A model generated the notes under the pieces. It saw only the letters and a program-made list of their open reading frames with translations. It searched no databases and had not been told where the DNA came from. Made by a program: the position numbers and the translations under genes. From positions 38,047 through 102,046 of the forward strand of contig JAYMSP010000050.1 of assembly GCA_036897095.1 (NCBI GenBank): DNA of 64,000 bases, written 5' to 3'. This document shows positions 12,510-25,366 of this stretch, in pieces. The stretch is from Plantago elongata (taxonomy: Eukaryota; Streptophyta; Magnoliopsida; Lamiales; Plantaginaceae). How positions within the stretch are numbered: position 1 is the stretch's first letter; each line of letters starts with the position of its first letter.

Positions 12510-13829
12510 TAATTACTAAATTTTGAGTATTATACAAACAAAAAACAGAATAATAAACATTAAATCCAGCCGCCAGTACTTTTTATGGCCCAGATGTTAC
12601 AGGTCATTGATGATTTGCATGGCTACTTTTGTGAATTATCACACGTTCGTACAAAAATGGTTGACCCCACCTAATTTAATGAGATTTGAATTAGCAGTTG
12701 AAGCCGTGGAGGCGAATTCAGTCGATGGATAGTTGGACACTTGGACATATATTAGTTGGGCTTTTGAATTTGAACAACATGAAGTTAATATGGGCTGGGC
12801 TGAAATGAAGCTGTCAAAGTGGCCTCATGGAATCTCCCATGCAACAGCAAGTGTTGTATTTAGCAAAACGATACTCCTTCCTCCGGTAGAAAATTATATA
12901 TTTGTCATTTTTATCAGTCTTACAAAAATTCATAGATTAATATATAAAATCTTGTAACTTCAAACCCAACAAATGACAAACAATCTCGATTTTACATTCA
13001 AATTACACAATTTGTCATTCCCACATTTTCTTTAAGCTATCATTTCTTTAACTTTTTACGTAAAACTACTCGTGAAGCCGTCAATCCTAATGTATGCGGG
13101 TACAAGTATAGCTATTTGTCTTGTGGGAGAGTATGAAATCATTATCAATATGAAACTTATATTTAGCGAAAGTTCATCTACTATTAATGTGTTTTTTTTC
13201 ACATTATAAATACAACCAACAACCCTGAAGCCTGTGCATTTATGGTGCTGGTAGTGATTTCACTTAATTTCTGGGTCCATTCTTGAAGCCCAATTGAGGC
13301 CCAATATTTGATGTGGATTCAGTCTCAAGCATTGGATTCCAAAGCCCAAAGATTTTCCTGTCCATAAGTTCAGGAGGCTCACGGACAGGTATGTACTTCG
13401 AATAACATTTTAAAAAATGACCGATGTATCATGAACTATTTATTATACGATAAAAAACGGTATGTCTTCACACTAAATGTACAAGATTATGTGTGAAAAC
13501 GGTATCATGTGCACTATATGATACAATTTATAATATGTATTTGCACTATAATGATAAAATCTCAGGCTAAAATTTGGTATTATCTGAAAAAAAAAAACAA
13601 AAACATTTGGACACTTTTTGGTAAAACTGACCCCTAATTTCCCCATAAGTTCAATTCCAAGCCAGGTCATGGCACTTCTCAACCGCGTAAGGCCTACTCT
13701 ACTATCACATGAAATGTGAAAAATATCAACTTTTCCATTAAAAATAAAAAAGGCCTACCTTTTAAGTTTGTATTAATAGTGTTCAATATTATGAGATCTT
13801 TTTATGTATAATAAGATGTGAGATCAACT
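12510..13829. other. Intergenic, no gene seen
   Basis: Short open frames at 12523-12957 are unrecognised and partly start at non-ATG codons. Several TGGGCY motifs (GCCCA/GGCCC clusters) occur at 13285-13350, as in plant promoters, but no gene follows closely. Confidence 0.45.
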
Positions 13830-14270
13830 TTGTATATGTGACTATGAGATTAATGTCGTGTATGTTAATTTTTTTACATTCGTCTGTGAATTTTTATAAC
13901 TGGAAAATCAATGTTGCATATTTGAGTTTTTATAATTTGGGGAATTAGTGTCGTATCTGTGAGTTTTTATAATTGAAAAAATCAGTGTTGTATATGTGAG
14001 TTCTATAATTAGGGGAATTAGTGTCGTATTATTGAGTTTTTATAACACTAACTTTATAACTTGGTGAATTAGTGTCGTGTTTGTGAGTTTTTTGCATTTG
14101 TTTGTGAGTTTTTATAACTGGGAAATTAACGTCGATTCCCTGAATTTTTTAGACTGGATGAATTAGTGTCGTATATGTTATTTTTTATAACGGTGAGAAT
14201 TAGTGTTGTATATGTAAATTTATAACAGAAGAAATTAATGTTGTACATGTGAATTCTTATAATTAAGATA
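13830..14270. repeat. Degenerate minisatellite upstream of the annexin gene
   Basis: A unit of about 35-45 bp, roughly GAATTAGTGTCGTATATGTG followed by AGTTTTTATAACTGG, is repeated some ten times with many substitutions and length changes. Recognisable cores (TTAGTGTCGTAT, GAGTTTTTATAA) recur throughout. There is no coding potential. It ends about 640 bp before the annexin start codon. Confidence 0.8.
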
Positions 14271-14912
14271 AAATTTACTAGTTTAACCGATGATCAGTCG
14301 CCACTTAAAAAAGTGTACTTTTGTTTCTAATAGTAAATAAGTCCTTTTCCTGTAGCACAATTGGTGCCCCACATGGATGGACATTTATACCCCTAAAACG
14401 ACAGAGATAAGAATGAAGAAAAGTGAGGTTCAGATGTTAAAAAAAGGGTAGAATAGAAACTTCACGGGCATTTTTGAGTTATAAAAGGAGTCGAAACATC
14501 TAAATCGAGAAGCCCAATTTCGTACACATTGAGCGTTTGATTTCTTCATCTTGCCAAAGTGTACAAAATCGTCGGCGGCTACTTAGGATGAAAATGTCAA
14601 TTACCCGTGTATGGCGCGGACGTGTCGAACTTGTCCAATTCACATGGATATTTTTTCAATATATTAGGACACCTAACACGGAAGACTCATCAATTCATTT
14701 CATGCTATTTCTGTTGTATCATCTCCATCTGTAGAGGTTAACCAAATATTCGAATCATATCACAGAATTATACTGCCTGCATCAACTTGTTTCAGCAATC
14801 ATTTTTTTAAATCCATTTTCAGCTTCTTCTTGATTCCTGAGTGCTTAGATTCTACGCTCTGTAAAAAACGGAATAAAAACCCAGAATTCTCATTCTCCAA
14901 GAAACCAAAAAA

Positions 14913-17465
14913 ATGTCGACTTTATGTGTGCCTCCTGTGTTAACCTCTCCTCGCGATGATGCTATGCAGCTTTACCGTGCTTTTAAGGGTATCACACTAA
15001 ATCTCAGTTTTTTTTTTTTTAATTCAGATTATTGTAATGTGTTGTATTTCCGTTTCAATTCGATTTCACAAGCGATTTGATTATTTGTAATGTGTTTTTG
15101 TCGTTATAATTAGGGGTTTCATAATTTGATAGTCATTGTAGTCTGTTTCCCATGTTTGTCTCAGTTTTAAGCTAAAGCCAGATGAAAATCTGTTTTGCAT
15201 AACACTTTGAAATACCGTCCAAATGGTAATTTTAAGCTCATAATTTTTATTTATTTTTGAAACGGCAAAATTGTTGCCTAGAACCTGACCTATTGGTTGG
15301 GAGGATGGGATGAAGCGTATTACTAACTTAGTTGCGCGTTGTTGTCATTTTAAGCTCAGAATCAGCTGGTTCTGATTAAATATGAGATGAAAGGAAGTTT
15401 TTTTTATACATGAAATTGGAGACTATCGAGCTTAAAGCTGATACTATGGTTCAATTGAACGAGCTTAGAGATTATTTTTGTAATAAGAATGTTATAGACT
15501 TGTAGCTGATAAATACCTTTGAATGTTCAAGAAGCTTATAAAAAAAGAAGCTAGCTTATTTTACGTACTGTATTTAGCAAATTAGCTAGCTTATTAATTT
15601 CATAAACAATTTAACAAAACCAACTAGCTTGTCAGCTACCAAATTTGATATCAGCTACTTTATGAGCGCTAAACAGAGCCTATGTATTATGGGTATTGGG
15701 TAAAATAGTTCTTCAAGACTTCTTAATTTTCAAATGTATTTGTTAGGCTTTGGGTGTGATACTGCAAAAGTTGTGAACATACTTGCCCATAGGGATTCGA
15801 CCCAGCGTGCATTTATTGAGCATGAGTACAGAACTTTGTATTCCGAAGATCTGCACAAACGTCTGTCTTCCGAACTTAGTGGTGATGTCAAGGTACTTCC
15901 GTGAAAATGCTCGTATTAATTGTTTTTGTTACCTTGAATTTGTGTGTCTATAAAGTTGTTGTGGCATCTGTCAACCCGTGATTGTGTTTTTATCATGTTT
16001 CTTTGTTACTTCTGTGGGGTTTCAGAAAGCTGTTTTAAGTTGGATGCCTGACCCTGGGACAAAGGATGCTAACATACTCAGGCGAGCTTTGACTGGGGAT
16101 GTTATTGATCTAAGAGCTGCCACTGAAGTTATATGCTCTCGTACAACAGTGCAGATTCAGCAGTTGAAACAGATATACCTTGCTCGATTCCAAGCTTATC
16201 TTGAGCATGATATTGAACGCCAAGCATCTGGCGATCATAGAAAGGTTGTGTAAGAACTAAGAACTAATGAATTGTAGGCAATTTGCAGCTCTTGATCAAT
16301 TGCATGTCAATTGCACATGTCAACTTGTAACTTGCATGGGTTCTACGTATTCCGAAAATGATTATGTAGCTGAGAATCTACACTTACTTACAAGTATTAC
16401 GTCCATCTCACTGAGAAGCAATACTAATTTAATTTAAACTAAGATCTACGATACTTAATATCTGATTTTCTTTGGCATACTTCATTTGCAGTTGTTGCTT
16501 GCCTGTGTCACTGGAATGAGATATGAAGGTCCAGTGGACCAGAGGGTGGCAGAACAAGATGCCAAGACTCTGTACAAAGCTGGAGAGAAGAGGCTTGGGA
16601 CTGATGAGGACGCATTCATATTCATTTTCACCACAAGGAGCAGTCCTCATCTGGTCGCAGTTGGTCACACTTATCGTAATATGTACGGGAGCTCGCTTGA
16701 AAAGGTAGGATTTTGTCTTACAACATAAGTTAGAATGTTTTCCAGCTCTGTTCCCTGAAATTCAAAACTTTGCAGGTTATAAAAAGTGAAACATCAGGGA
16801 ACTTTAGGTATGGGCTCTTGAGTATCATACGATGTGCTGAAAATCCAGGAATGTACTTTGCTAAGGTAAATATGACTCGTACAAATAGCATGCACAATAA
16901 AAAAGTAACCATCTCTTGTTTTTGGACTATGTGACCTATATTTCCTTTAAGCCTCATTGTAACTGAGACAAGGTAATTATCATTTGAAACATGATTTCTT
17001 AGACTAAAAGTGTTCAAACTCAAATAGAGTGGCTATGGATGCCAACGGTTTCTGGTTTACGGGTCGAATTATCCCAAGTAGAGTGTTAGTCAAATCAAAT
17101 GTTAGAAAGAAGATCCATTTGTCATCATATGCTAAATCCTGGGAGATACTCTTCCTGAATGTGATAAATTGTTTTCTATTGTGCAAAATTAATTTGAAGT
17201 TCGAGTTCGAAGCATCAACTGACGCTCATTATACTTGCTTTGAAATATTGAACTTTAGGTGCTACGCAAGGCAATGAAGGGCATGGGAACTGATGATAGC
17301 AGCCTTGTTAGAGTAATAGTGACCAGAGCCGAGATCGATATGCAGTATATAAAAGCAGAATACCAGAAGAAGTATGGAAAGGCGCTGACTGATGCTGTTC
17401 GTTCAGAAACCTCAGGCCAATACAGGGCATTCCTTCTTGCGTTGTTGGGCACTCCTCCAAAGTAA
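14913..17465 (+). CDS. Annexin, plant D5-like
   Basis: Six inferred exons (14913-14988, 15747-15892, 16026-16244, 16492-16704, 16776-16865, 17259-17465) give 316 aa, the usual plant annexin length. Four annexin repeats are visible: residues about 13-80 ([13 protein letters not shown]), 85-155, 165-240 ([11 protein letters not shown]) and 243-312 ([23 protein letters not shown]). The type II calcium loop GxGTD is intact only in repeat 4. Repeat 1 has GFGCD, and repeat 2 has a degenerate loop. The family binds anionic membranes in a calcium-dependent way, and plant members act in exocytosis, calcium transport and stress responses. An HRD segment in repeat 1 corresponds to the conserved His region of plant annexins. 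The start is the first ATG after a leader, in [17 protein letters not shown]. Intron 1 holds a SINE and a MITE remnant. Confidence 0.92.
15241..15346 (-). mobile_element. tRNA-derived SINE monomer in annexin intron 1
   Basis: On the minus strand the element starts with a degenerate tRNA-like head (GACAACAACGCGCAACTAAG..., A-box region) and has a B-box-like GGTCAGGTTCTAGGC. It ends in an A-rich tail, seen as TTTTTATTTATTTTTG on the plus strand. The 12-bp ATTTTAAGCTCA flanks it at 15229-15240 and 15347-15358, a target-site duplication. It belongs to the family at 34983, 36391 and 60765 and is the most decayed copy. It is antisense to the host gene. Confidence 0.75.
15500..15682. mobile_element. 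hAT-like MITE remnant in annexin intron 1
   Basis: The right end CTAAACAGAGCCTA (15669-15682) is the reverse complement of a TAGGCTCTGTTTAG terminal repeat. The body has the AGCTAGCTTAT/TTGTCAGCTA sub-repeats seen in the element at 45632-45939. The left end was not found. Confidence 0.45.
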
Positions 17466-19850
17466 CCATCCGTAAAATCACACACGACATGTGCATGCTT
17501 GCAGCTTGATTTATTGGTTCTTGTCCATATGATAAAATGAAAGTTTGCATCAGATATATCTGAACTCTTTATATAATGAATCCTGAAGGATGATCAAACA
17601 GGGGATTAAAATATGCTAATTTGGGTTTTAGGTGAGCTTTGTTTATGGGGTTAAGTGGTTAACCTTGTTGTAGAACCTGCAATTTGTAGAACTTTATGTG
17701 CCATCTTTCACATCTGGTTGTCTCTGACTTTTTCTTAGATTAATGTTGCTTTTATGGGTTTGAATTGTTCGCAGTTCGCAATTTGTTTACATGAAGCCCT
17801 GTCCGCTTACCCGGTGGGCTAGATTAGCCGGTTCTCGGATGACATCCTAACTAGTTTGGGCATGTAACTGGTGTTTCTGAGTGTTTCCGGAACCGTTAAT
17901 AAGTGGTACTCTCTTCGTACCGAGAACTTTCAATTGGTGTATAATTCAGATATAAAACTAAAACAAATTATAATAATAAAAATGTGACAAAAAGGTGTAC
18001 TTTTAATGATAAAATGTGGGTGTAATTTGTGTTTACCTAATTTTTTACTGAAGTATTTATCTGTGTGAGATTGATTTTTTCTTTATAATATACGAAGACA
18101 ATTTTATAGTTTAGCTTAAAATGGTCACAAGCTATCTCAATTTCTATAATTTTATCATCATCGTTAGTCGGTGCTTATAAAAGTTTAGAAAACTCCTAAA
18201 ATGGTTCGATCAATCATCACTAGTACTACTATTATTCAGACACACCATCCAATTCATGGTATTAAGAATTAGATCACCTAACTTTGACACTTTTGCATGA
18301 TTGTTAACAAAAATCCCACTTGTAATTAATCTAATGACATGATTATGATCCCAATCATGCTCAATTACGAGCAGATAAATGATTTGAACGTAGGTGTTTA
18401 AAACTAGGCATCACTAGCTCCAATAAATGTGGCTTTTAATCCTTGTGTTGGTTTTCTAAAAGCAATTATAATTTCTTCAGTGTTAAGGATACTCGTACGT
18501 GGGTAACTTTATGTTTGCCTTTGGAAAAGAATACTAGAATAGGAACCAACCATAGTTGAAGGGACGAACCAAAAGTTGCAAAAATCATTGGACCATATAC
18601 TAAAATCATGTCATGTCTAGTCTTGTCCCATTATTGAAAACTTTAAACATGAAAATGTTCATGCTCCTCAAAATGTTCTTCACCTCAGATACAATGTATC
18701 TCAAGTAATCCATATGGGGAAATCACTATTGAATAACAACAAATTATACGATTTACGTAGACTATATTCTTTTTAATTAAAATTTTATTAAAACTGAATT
18801 AAATTGAACCGAATTATACTTAACTGAAATGTTATAAATTATAATTAAAAAAAACTAAAATAAATTGAAGTAGTTTTCAGTTGAAAAGAACATTACTTTC
18901 ATTCATTCATACTATTTAATATCATCTTGACTTTATGCAAGAATTTAATTTATTCGGGTTCTATTTTTTAAATTTTGAGTTAAAGGTTTCATTTTATTAG
19001 TGTGAGCGAGTTAATTGCATATTTCTTACCTCATACCATCTTAATATCTTTTGTATCTTAAGTAACATTTTAATCGTATATCATAAAGTTTTAATTAATT
19101 TTACTATTCTGAATGTATAAGATGTTCATGCTAAAACATATACTTAATTTGCACATCATATTAAAGTGTACATATAATTATACAATCCTCTACGCCAAAG
19201 TGTTGTTCACATCTTCTTACTTATATTTTGGCTAAGAATAATCATAGTTATTCTCACAATTATAATAAATAATATTAACGTAAAAGTAATTCGTACAACA
19301 AAATAAATCGTTTTTAATATCACATTCATAATTACCTAACTAACTTATTGTTAAAGTAGTTGCTTATCTCACTAAAAATAAATTTCAGGAGAGTATTGTA
19401 TTTTATGTTAATTGTTCGAATCGATTTCAATTTCTTATAGATGAAGGAGATTTAAATTAATTTATAAAATGGTAGAAATAATTAATGTCATAATAAAAGT
19501 GAGTGCTAGGTACATTGTTTTCTTTTTGCCTATAAAGTAACCTTTCCACATGGTAAAGGATAACAAATTCACAAATTGAAGCTAAAATTGAGTCCAACAA
19601 GGAAGGAACATAGTTGAGGAAGGTGACAAATACTTTTTTGGTACAATAATAATGCAAAGAATGAGATGAAAATGAAATTACTATTTTCGCAATAATAATC
19701 CAAAAAAGTTCGTGTAAAAATCTTGAAACGTATCCAAAGCTGGCAAGTATTAAATTCAGCTGAACCAGCTGATCACACACACCATCATATTCATCAGGAG
19801 AAAAGAAAAGGAGAAGAAGAAACCAAAACAAACCCATTTTTGATTTTCTC
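17466..19850. other. Intergenic, no gene seen
   Basis: Annexin 3' flank, then AT-rich DNA. The stretch 17790-17910 is locally less AT-rich and may be an old repeat. A 126-codon minus-strand frame at 19457-19837 lies in the presumed promoter of the LCB kinase gene and looks spurious. Confidence 0.5.
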
Positions 19851-19968
19851 TACAAAATAAAAAATCCAGTCTTTTTGGTTTCTCTGCTGAACATTTTCTC
19901 CACCTAAACCCACCGCCGATCTCATCCGCAATTTCCGGCGACATTTTCTCATTCTTGCAATTGCCAAG

Positions 19969-20850
19969 GTAAGTTCTTTACGAGCATTTTTGTGCTCGTT
20001 GAAATGATTTACTTAGTTATGTTCTTTTATATGTTAGAGCATTGGTTTCGTTCGATTTGATTGTTTCTTGGATGAATTTTGAGATGGGTGAACTGATCGG
20101 AATGGTCTTGATATGAATTATGGTTTTGGTATCTGCTAATTTCTTGGATTAGATATTGATAGAAATTGAATCTTTAGGTTTCTTGTGAGAATGTTTCGTT
20201 GAGCTGGGGTTTTGGTTGAGATTTATGCATGAGGATTGAGGGGCAGTTGATATGTTGGTTTGGGTTCAATTTTAGAATCTTGAGGTTGCAAGTTGCAATG
20301 TGCCTGTGCTTGTTTAACCGTTCTGAAGTTTGAATTTTTATTTTTATTTTCGTTCTTTGTTTGTTTTGAGTACCGTCACAATCATGGATTCGATTTGTAT
20401 CCTTTGGTCTGGTATGTGAACTGATTGTGTTTAATTTTGTGTTTAAAAGGCTCTCCTGAATGCAGATGGAGGTGAAAAGGATGTTGTTTTGTATTGTAGT
20501 AGATGAGAGTGAGAGTGACTCGTGTAAGTTTATGCATCATTCGTACATTTCTGGTTGTTCTTTGAGTAATATTAGTCATTTTCTTTTTCTAGAAGATAAT
20601 GCATAATTGACTCAATTAACTTTCTAATGACAAGCAGACTCTAAGGGAATCTTGGTACTAGTTTGTACTTGCATCTCTTATAGATTGAAACTTTGTGAGT
20701 TTGTACTGTAGTCAGGGTTGAGAATATTTTCATGACAAACAATGCAGGTTGATTACGATGGAGAGTTTTTGTTTGGACCCTGGATTATCTGCATGTGAGG
20801 TTATGTAACATAGTTATATTGTTCGAAATCCTCTTCTTTTGCGTGTTCAG
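19969..20850 (+). other. Probable 5' UTR intron of the LCB kinase gene
   Basis: A good donor (CCAAG|GTAAGTTC at 19968/19969) follows a UTR-like stretch with CT-rich and GCCGATCTC sequence. An acceptor (GTGTTCAG, ending 20850) precedes the start codon at 20870 by 19 nt. No ATG-started frame links the two. Inferred from splice signals only; an alternative acceptor near 20749 is possible. Confidence 0.5.
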
Positions 20851-20869
20851 TCCGTGCTTGTAAATCGAT

Positions 20870-23800
20870 ATGCAGAACAGTGGGGGTCTACCAAAGAATA
20901 GTTCTTTGAAACTGAAGACTCACCAGTCTCTCCGTCGTCTGGGACTATGTTCTCCAATAACATCTGGACAGCAGACATCCCCAGTTGTATTTCCTGAAAA
21001 ACGTAATAGTAGAGGGAGGGCGGGTAGACATGCTGATAGAAATGTTACAAGTGACGACCCTAAGAAAGCTAAAGGGGAGGAACACAGGATTGATATTGGA
21101 GATGAGAAGTCTGATTTACTTGGATATGAAGTGCTATCAGGGAAACTAGCTCTAGATAAAAGAAGTTATAGTAAGAAGACTGAGGTAGAAGCTTCAGAAA
21201 ATACAAATTTGAATTCTGTTGAAGCTAGACTGACAAGCAAGGCATTGATTTGGGGTTCTGAAGTGTTGCATCTAGATGATGTTATTTCTGTAAGTGTTTC
21301 TTGATTTTAATTCTAAGGATAATCAAAATAATAGCAACCCCTCCCCCCAATATGTGTGAGATTCCATGTGTTATTTCATCATACATGTGTTCTCGCAAGT
21401 TCTGTTGTGGAGTTTCCTCTTCTTTTTTTCATTTACCAAAAAAAAGAAAAAAGAAGGGATTCTATGCAATAAAAACAGCAGGGGCGTCTGATGTCATTAA
21501 CACGTAAATAAGTTTTCTTTTCTTTCTCTTTTTTCCTTCACGGTTTACTAGATTTAAGAGTTATTTTTCCACCTCCTTGATATGCCTTTTACTTTTGGCA
21601 GCTATCCTATTGTGTTGGTCTCAGATATTTCACCGTGCATGCTTATCCATTACGCAAGCGTTCCTGCTGCCTTCCTATCAAAGGAGGGAGAAGCCAGAAA
21701 GACTTCCGCTTTATAGCATCCATCTCAGACGATGCACTTCTATGGGTTAATGCATTTGCTGATCAACAATGCTTTGTAAATTGTTTGCCTCATCCCATGG
21801 GTTCTAAGAAGCAGAATTCAGATATAATTTTTAGTGAATTCCCCCCTGAGTCTTATGTTAGATGTAAGACTCCACCCAAAATGCTCGTCATTTTAAACCC
21901 TCGTTCTGGACATGGGCGATCAAGCAAAGTGTTTCATGGCCTGGTTGAACCTATATTTAAAGTGAGTATTTCTCTAGCAGGACTCAGGTCCCTTATTTGT
22001 ATTGCTGTAAATTGTTATAGGATCTGTGAGTTACTAATTCCTTAATGTACTGGATTTACAGCTTGCTGGATTCCACTTGGAGGTTGTCAAGACAACATCT
22101 GCGGGTCATGCCAAGAAACTTGCAGCTAGTGTCGATTTTAGCACTTGTCCTGATGGTACTCCTGTGATTATATCTACATTTGTGAGTTGTTAATATCCGT
22201 TGACATCTAATTCTGTTATCTACTCCTCCTGCAGGTATTATATGTGTTGGGGGTGACGGAATCATAAATGAGGTTCATACTAGTCAATTTGCTGTTCCAT
22301 ACGCATTTTTATGCATGTGTGGAAAACATGTTATTGTACCACTTTTATAAAAATAAAAAAAAAGCCATTCAGGACTGAGATTTGAATGTGTGAACAATTT
22401 ACGGTTTACACACAGATGTTACTTGAACATTAGGCGGTGCTTTTGGTGTCCATTATTTCAATCAAGTCAATATGCTTGCTATTTAGTGGAATGTTATACA
22501 GATATTCGACGACTTGAAGTTGAACTTTTCTTGACCTACGTGAAACGTTTAATTAGGCATAAGATTATTGTTATACGAGAACAAGGTGGATTTTCAAGTG
22601 CTTGCACAAGAATGGCTTGCTTAAGCCTTGTAGCATCTGCTTTATCTGAGTTCTTTCTGGGAAATCAGTTCACTGTCGTTCTCATTTATGTTGATATGAT
22701 TGAGCACCAATAAACGTTCATCAGGACGCTGCATAGAGTAGAGTTCTTGTTACAGATTCTTTTTTACCTAATGAAAAGAGAGCTAAATCTTTCATCGTTT
22801 TCATTTTTTGTACAATGATATTGTAGGTTTTGAACGGTTTACTAAGTCGAGACAACCAAAAGGAGGCAATTTCTGTGCCAATTGGTATCATACCTGCTGG
22901 TTCTGATAATTCCTTAGTCTGGACTGTTCTTGGAGTTAAAGATCCTGTATCTGCGGCAATAGCTATAGTTAAGGTAATTTTCGTATTCCAAGCCTTTTTT
23001 TCTTGGTGGGTCCATCATAAAGCATGTCCAGGCAACTAATAGCGACACTTTGCTTACCAATAGTCATAGGACCTTATATGTGGAAAAAAAAGGCGATGCA
23101 TTCATGTCAATATGTTGATACTATTCTTAAGTAGTTTTCGGAGTCAAAGTTTTGCTCATATATAGACCTTTACGGTTGTTTTCAGGGAGGTCTTACTGCC
23201 ACTGATGTTTTTGCTGTGGAGTGGATCCACACTGGAGCTCTTCATTTTGGAATGACAGTTACATACTTTGGTTTCATTAGTGATGGTAATTCCTTAATTT
23301 GATAACAGTTGTGCCAGTCCTGCTATAAAGCTTGAACTAGTTTTCCTTTCAGTCTGATTCTTCTGGATCTTGTTTTCTTATCTACCTTTGAGTTCTTAGT
23401 TTGGTACTTGGAACTGCTGGCTTCAAACTTTGAGAGCGTTTATATATGAACTGGTACCAAAAAGATTTCCTTCCCTCGATAATGTGTAAACTTAGATATT
23501 CTGGTAGTTTGTGTTCAAATAAAAAATTGCACGTGTATTTCTGCTCATTCGCTGGCACATCATCCGACCATGCATATTTCTTAGATGATTCCCAGCTTTA
23601 CTGTTTAACTACTACCACTACGCATCTATATCTACTCACAAGATAACCAATTTCCCCGTTTCATACTATATATTGTTATGCCAATGCCACTTGACATAAA
23701 TTGTTTTTGCAATTTCTTTTATTGGAATGGTATCAGAGATAACTGCATGTAATGCTACTCTGTTATAATTAAGCCTTCATCTCATAGTCTTAATTTGCAT

Positions 23801-25366
23801 GCAGTTTTGGAACTCTCAGAGAAATATCAGAAACGATTTGGCCCTCTACGCTACTTTGTTGCTGGGTTCCTCAAATTTCTCTGCCTCCCGAAGTATAGCT
23901 ACGAAGTTGAGTATCTCCCAGCACAAAGAGAAACTCCAGAGGGTGAGGGTACTGCTGATCATAAAGTTGTAGATATGTCAGAGCTGTACACCGATATTAT
24001 GCGAAAATCTAGCAGGGAAGGACTTCCTCGAGCCTCTAGCTTGTCTAGTATTGATTCAATATTGACACCAAGCCGTATGTCTGGAGCTGATATGGATACA
24101 ACCTGTAGTAGCACAGAACCATCGGATTATGTTCGTGCTATTGATCCAAAATCGAAACGACTATCTGCTGGAAGAAGCAATTTCACACATGAACCTGAAG
24201 TTATTACACATTCGGTTACTCCTAACTGGCCTCGAACTAGATCCAAGTCAAGGGTGGATAAAGGGTGGGCCGGTTCGAATGATCCAAACCGATGTTCGTG
24301 GGCCAATTCGGTGTCACATGATAAAGAAGATATTTCTTCGACTATGTCAGATCCAGGTCCTATTTGGGATGCCGAACCAAGGTGGGATGCTGAGTCGAAT
24401 TGGGTTCTGGAAAATCCAATTGAATTGCCCGGGCCATTAGAGGAGGTGGAAGAGAAAAGAGAAGTGGTTCGTAAATCAGAAGAGAATTGGGTGGTGGCCA
24501 AAGGTGATTTTCTTGGTATCCTGGTATGCAACCATTCGTGTAAAACTGTCCAAAGTCTGAGCTCTCAAGTGGTGGCTCCAAAAGCTGAGCATGATGACAA
24601 TACATTGGATCTGTTATTGGTTCGGGGGAGTGGTCGATTTAGGCTTTTGAGATTCTTGTTACGGTTGCAAACAGGTCGACACCTCTCACTGCCGTATGTT
24701 GAATACATCAAGGTAAAAACAATGCATTCCCAAACATCTTGTTGTCGCTGTGTTTCATAAATGTTTTGGTGGAATAATGGTGAAAGTGGATGACACCCTT
24801 TTGTGTTTATATAACTTACAACAAATCTCTACATTTTGTTTATATCCCTCAGAAAATGTTTTACTTTTTCACAAACTCTGCACCGAACCCTTCATTTCTA
24901 AGTATATAAAGTTTTGTAGCAGAAAGAACCTCCAAATCAGGGAAGAAAGAAGTTCTGGTTTCAAATTAATAGGACTCTGTTTATGTAAACACCTAGCTGT
25001 TAGCTTATTAGAATCTAAGCTGATTTGATAGGTAGCATAACTTTTTATTTGCTGTTATATTCTATATTTGGCAAATTAGCTAGCTAATATCAGCTAAATA
25101 ACTTGTCAGCCAACAGTTAGCTTATCCTCTAGTTCGACTAAACATAACAACAGTCATATACTACGCTACTGCTGATTATCATTCCCCATTTAACGAATAT
25201 TGATATAAAATTGCAGGTGAAGTCAGTGAGAGTGAAACCTGGAAAAAGCACACACAACGGCTGTGGCATCGACGGTGAACTGTTCCCAGTAAACGGTCAA
25301 GTTATTTGTTCATTACTCCCAGAACAGTGCAGACTTATTGGTCGTTCTCCTTGCGTTAAGAAGTGA
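20870..25366 (+). CDS. LCBK1: Sphingoid long-chain-base kinase 1-like
   Basis: Eight inferred exons (20870-21289, 21602-21961, 22062-22155, 22235-22272, 22827-22973, 23186-23285, 23805-24712, 25217-25366) give 738 aa, close to plant LCBK1. The diacylglycerol/sphingosine kinase catalytic domain begins near residue 235 (KMLVILNPRSGHGRSSK). It includes the nucleotide-binding GGDG at 297-300 (VGGDGIINEVLNGLL) and IPIGIIPAGSDNSLVW-type block C4. The N-terminal 230 residues carry a pleckstrin-like segment (LRYFTVHAYPLRK). A long Ser-rich insert (residues about 380-530) separates the catalytic halves, as in other plant LCBK1 proteins. The C-terminus (RVKPGKSTHNGCGIDGELFPVNGQV) is the conserved last motif. 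The enzyme phosphorylates long-chain bases to make signalling LCB phosphates in stress and cell-death responses. The start ATG fits the conserved MQxSG opening. Confidence 0.92.
24970..25150. mobile_element. hAT-like MITE remnant in LCB kinase intron 7
   Basis: TAGGACTCTGTTTA near 24970 resembles a hAT terminal repeat. The interior has TAGCTGTTAGCTTATTAG and GCTAGCTAATATCAGCTA sub-repeats, like the element at 45632-45939. The right end is weak (ACTAAACATAAC). Confidence 0.4.

Noticed and set aside
12523-12957. Two adjacent plus-strand open frames
   Set aside because: No family resemblance; the second starts at TTG; no splice or promoter support. Left as intergenic.
19457-19837. 126-codon minus-strand open frame with hydrophobic residues
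   Set aside because: It lies in AT-rich promoter DNA of the LCB kinase gene, has no recognisable motif, and its hydrophobic content follows from T-rich codons.
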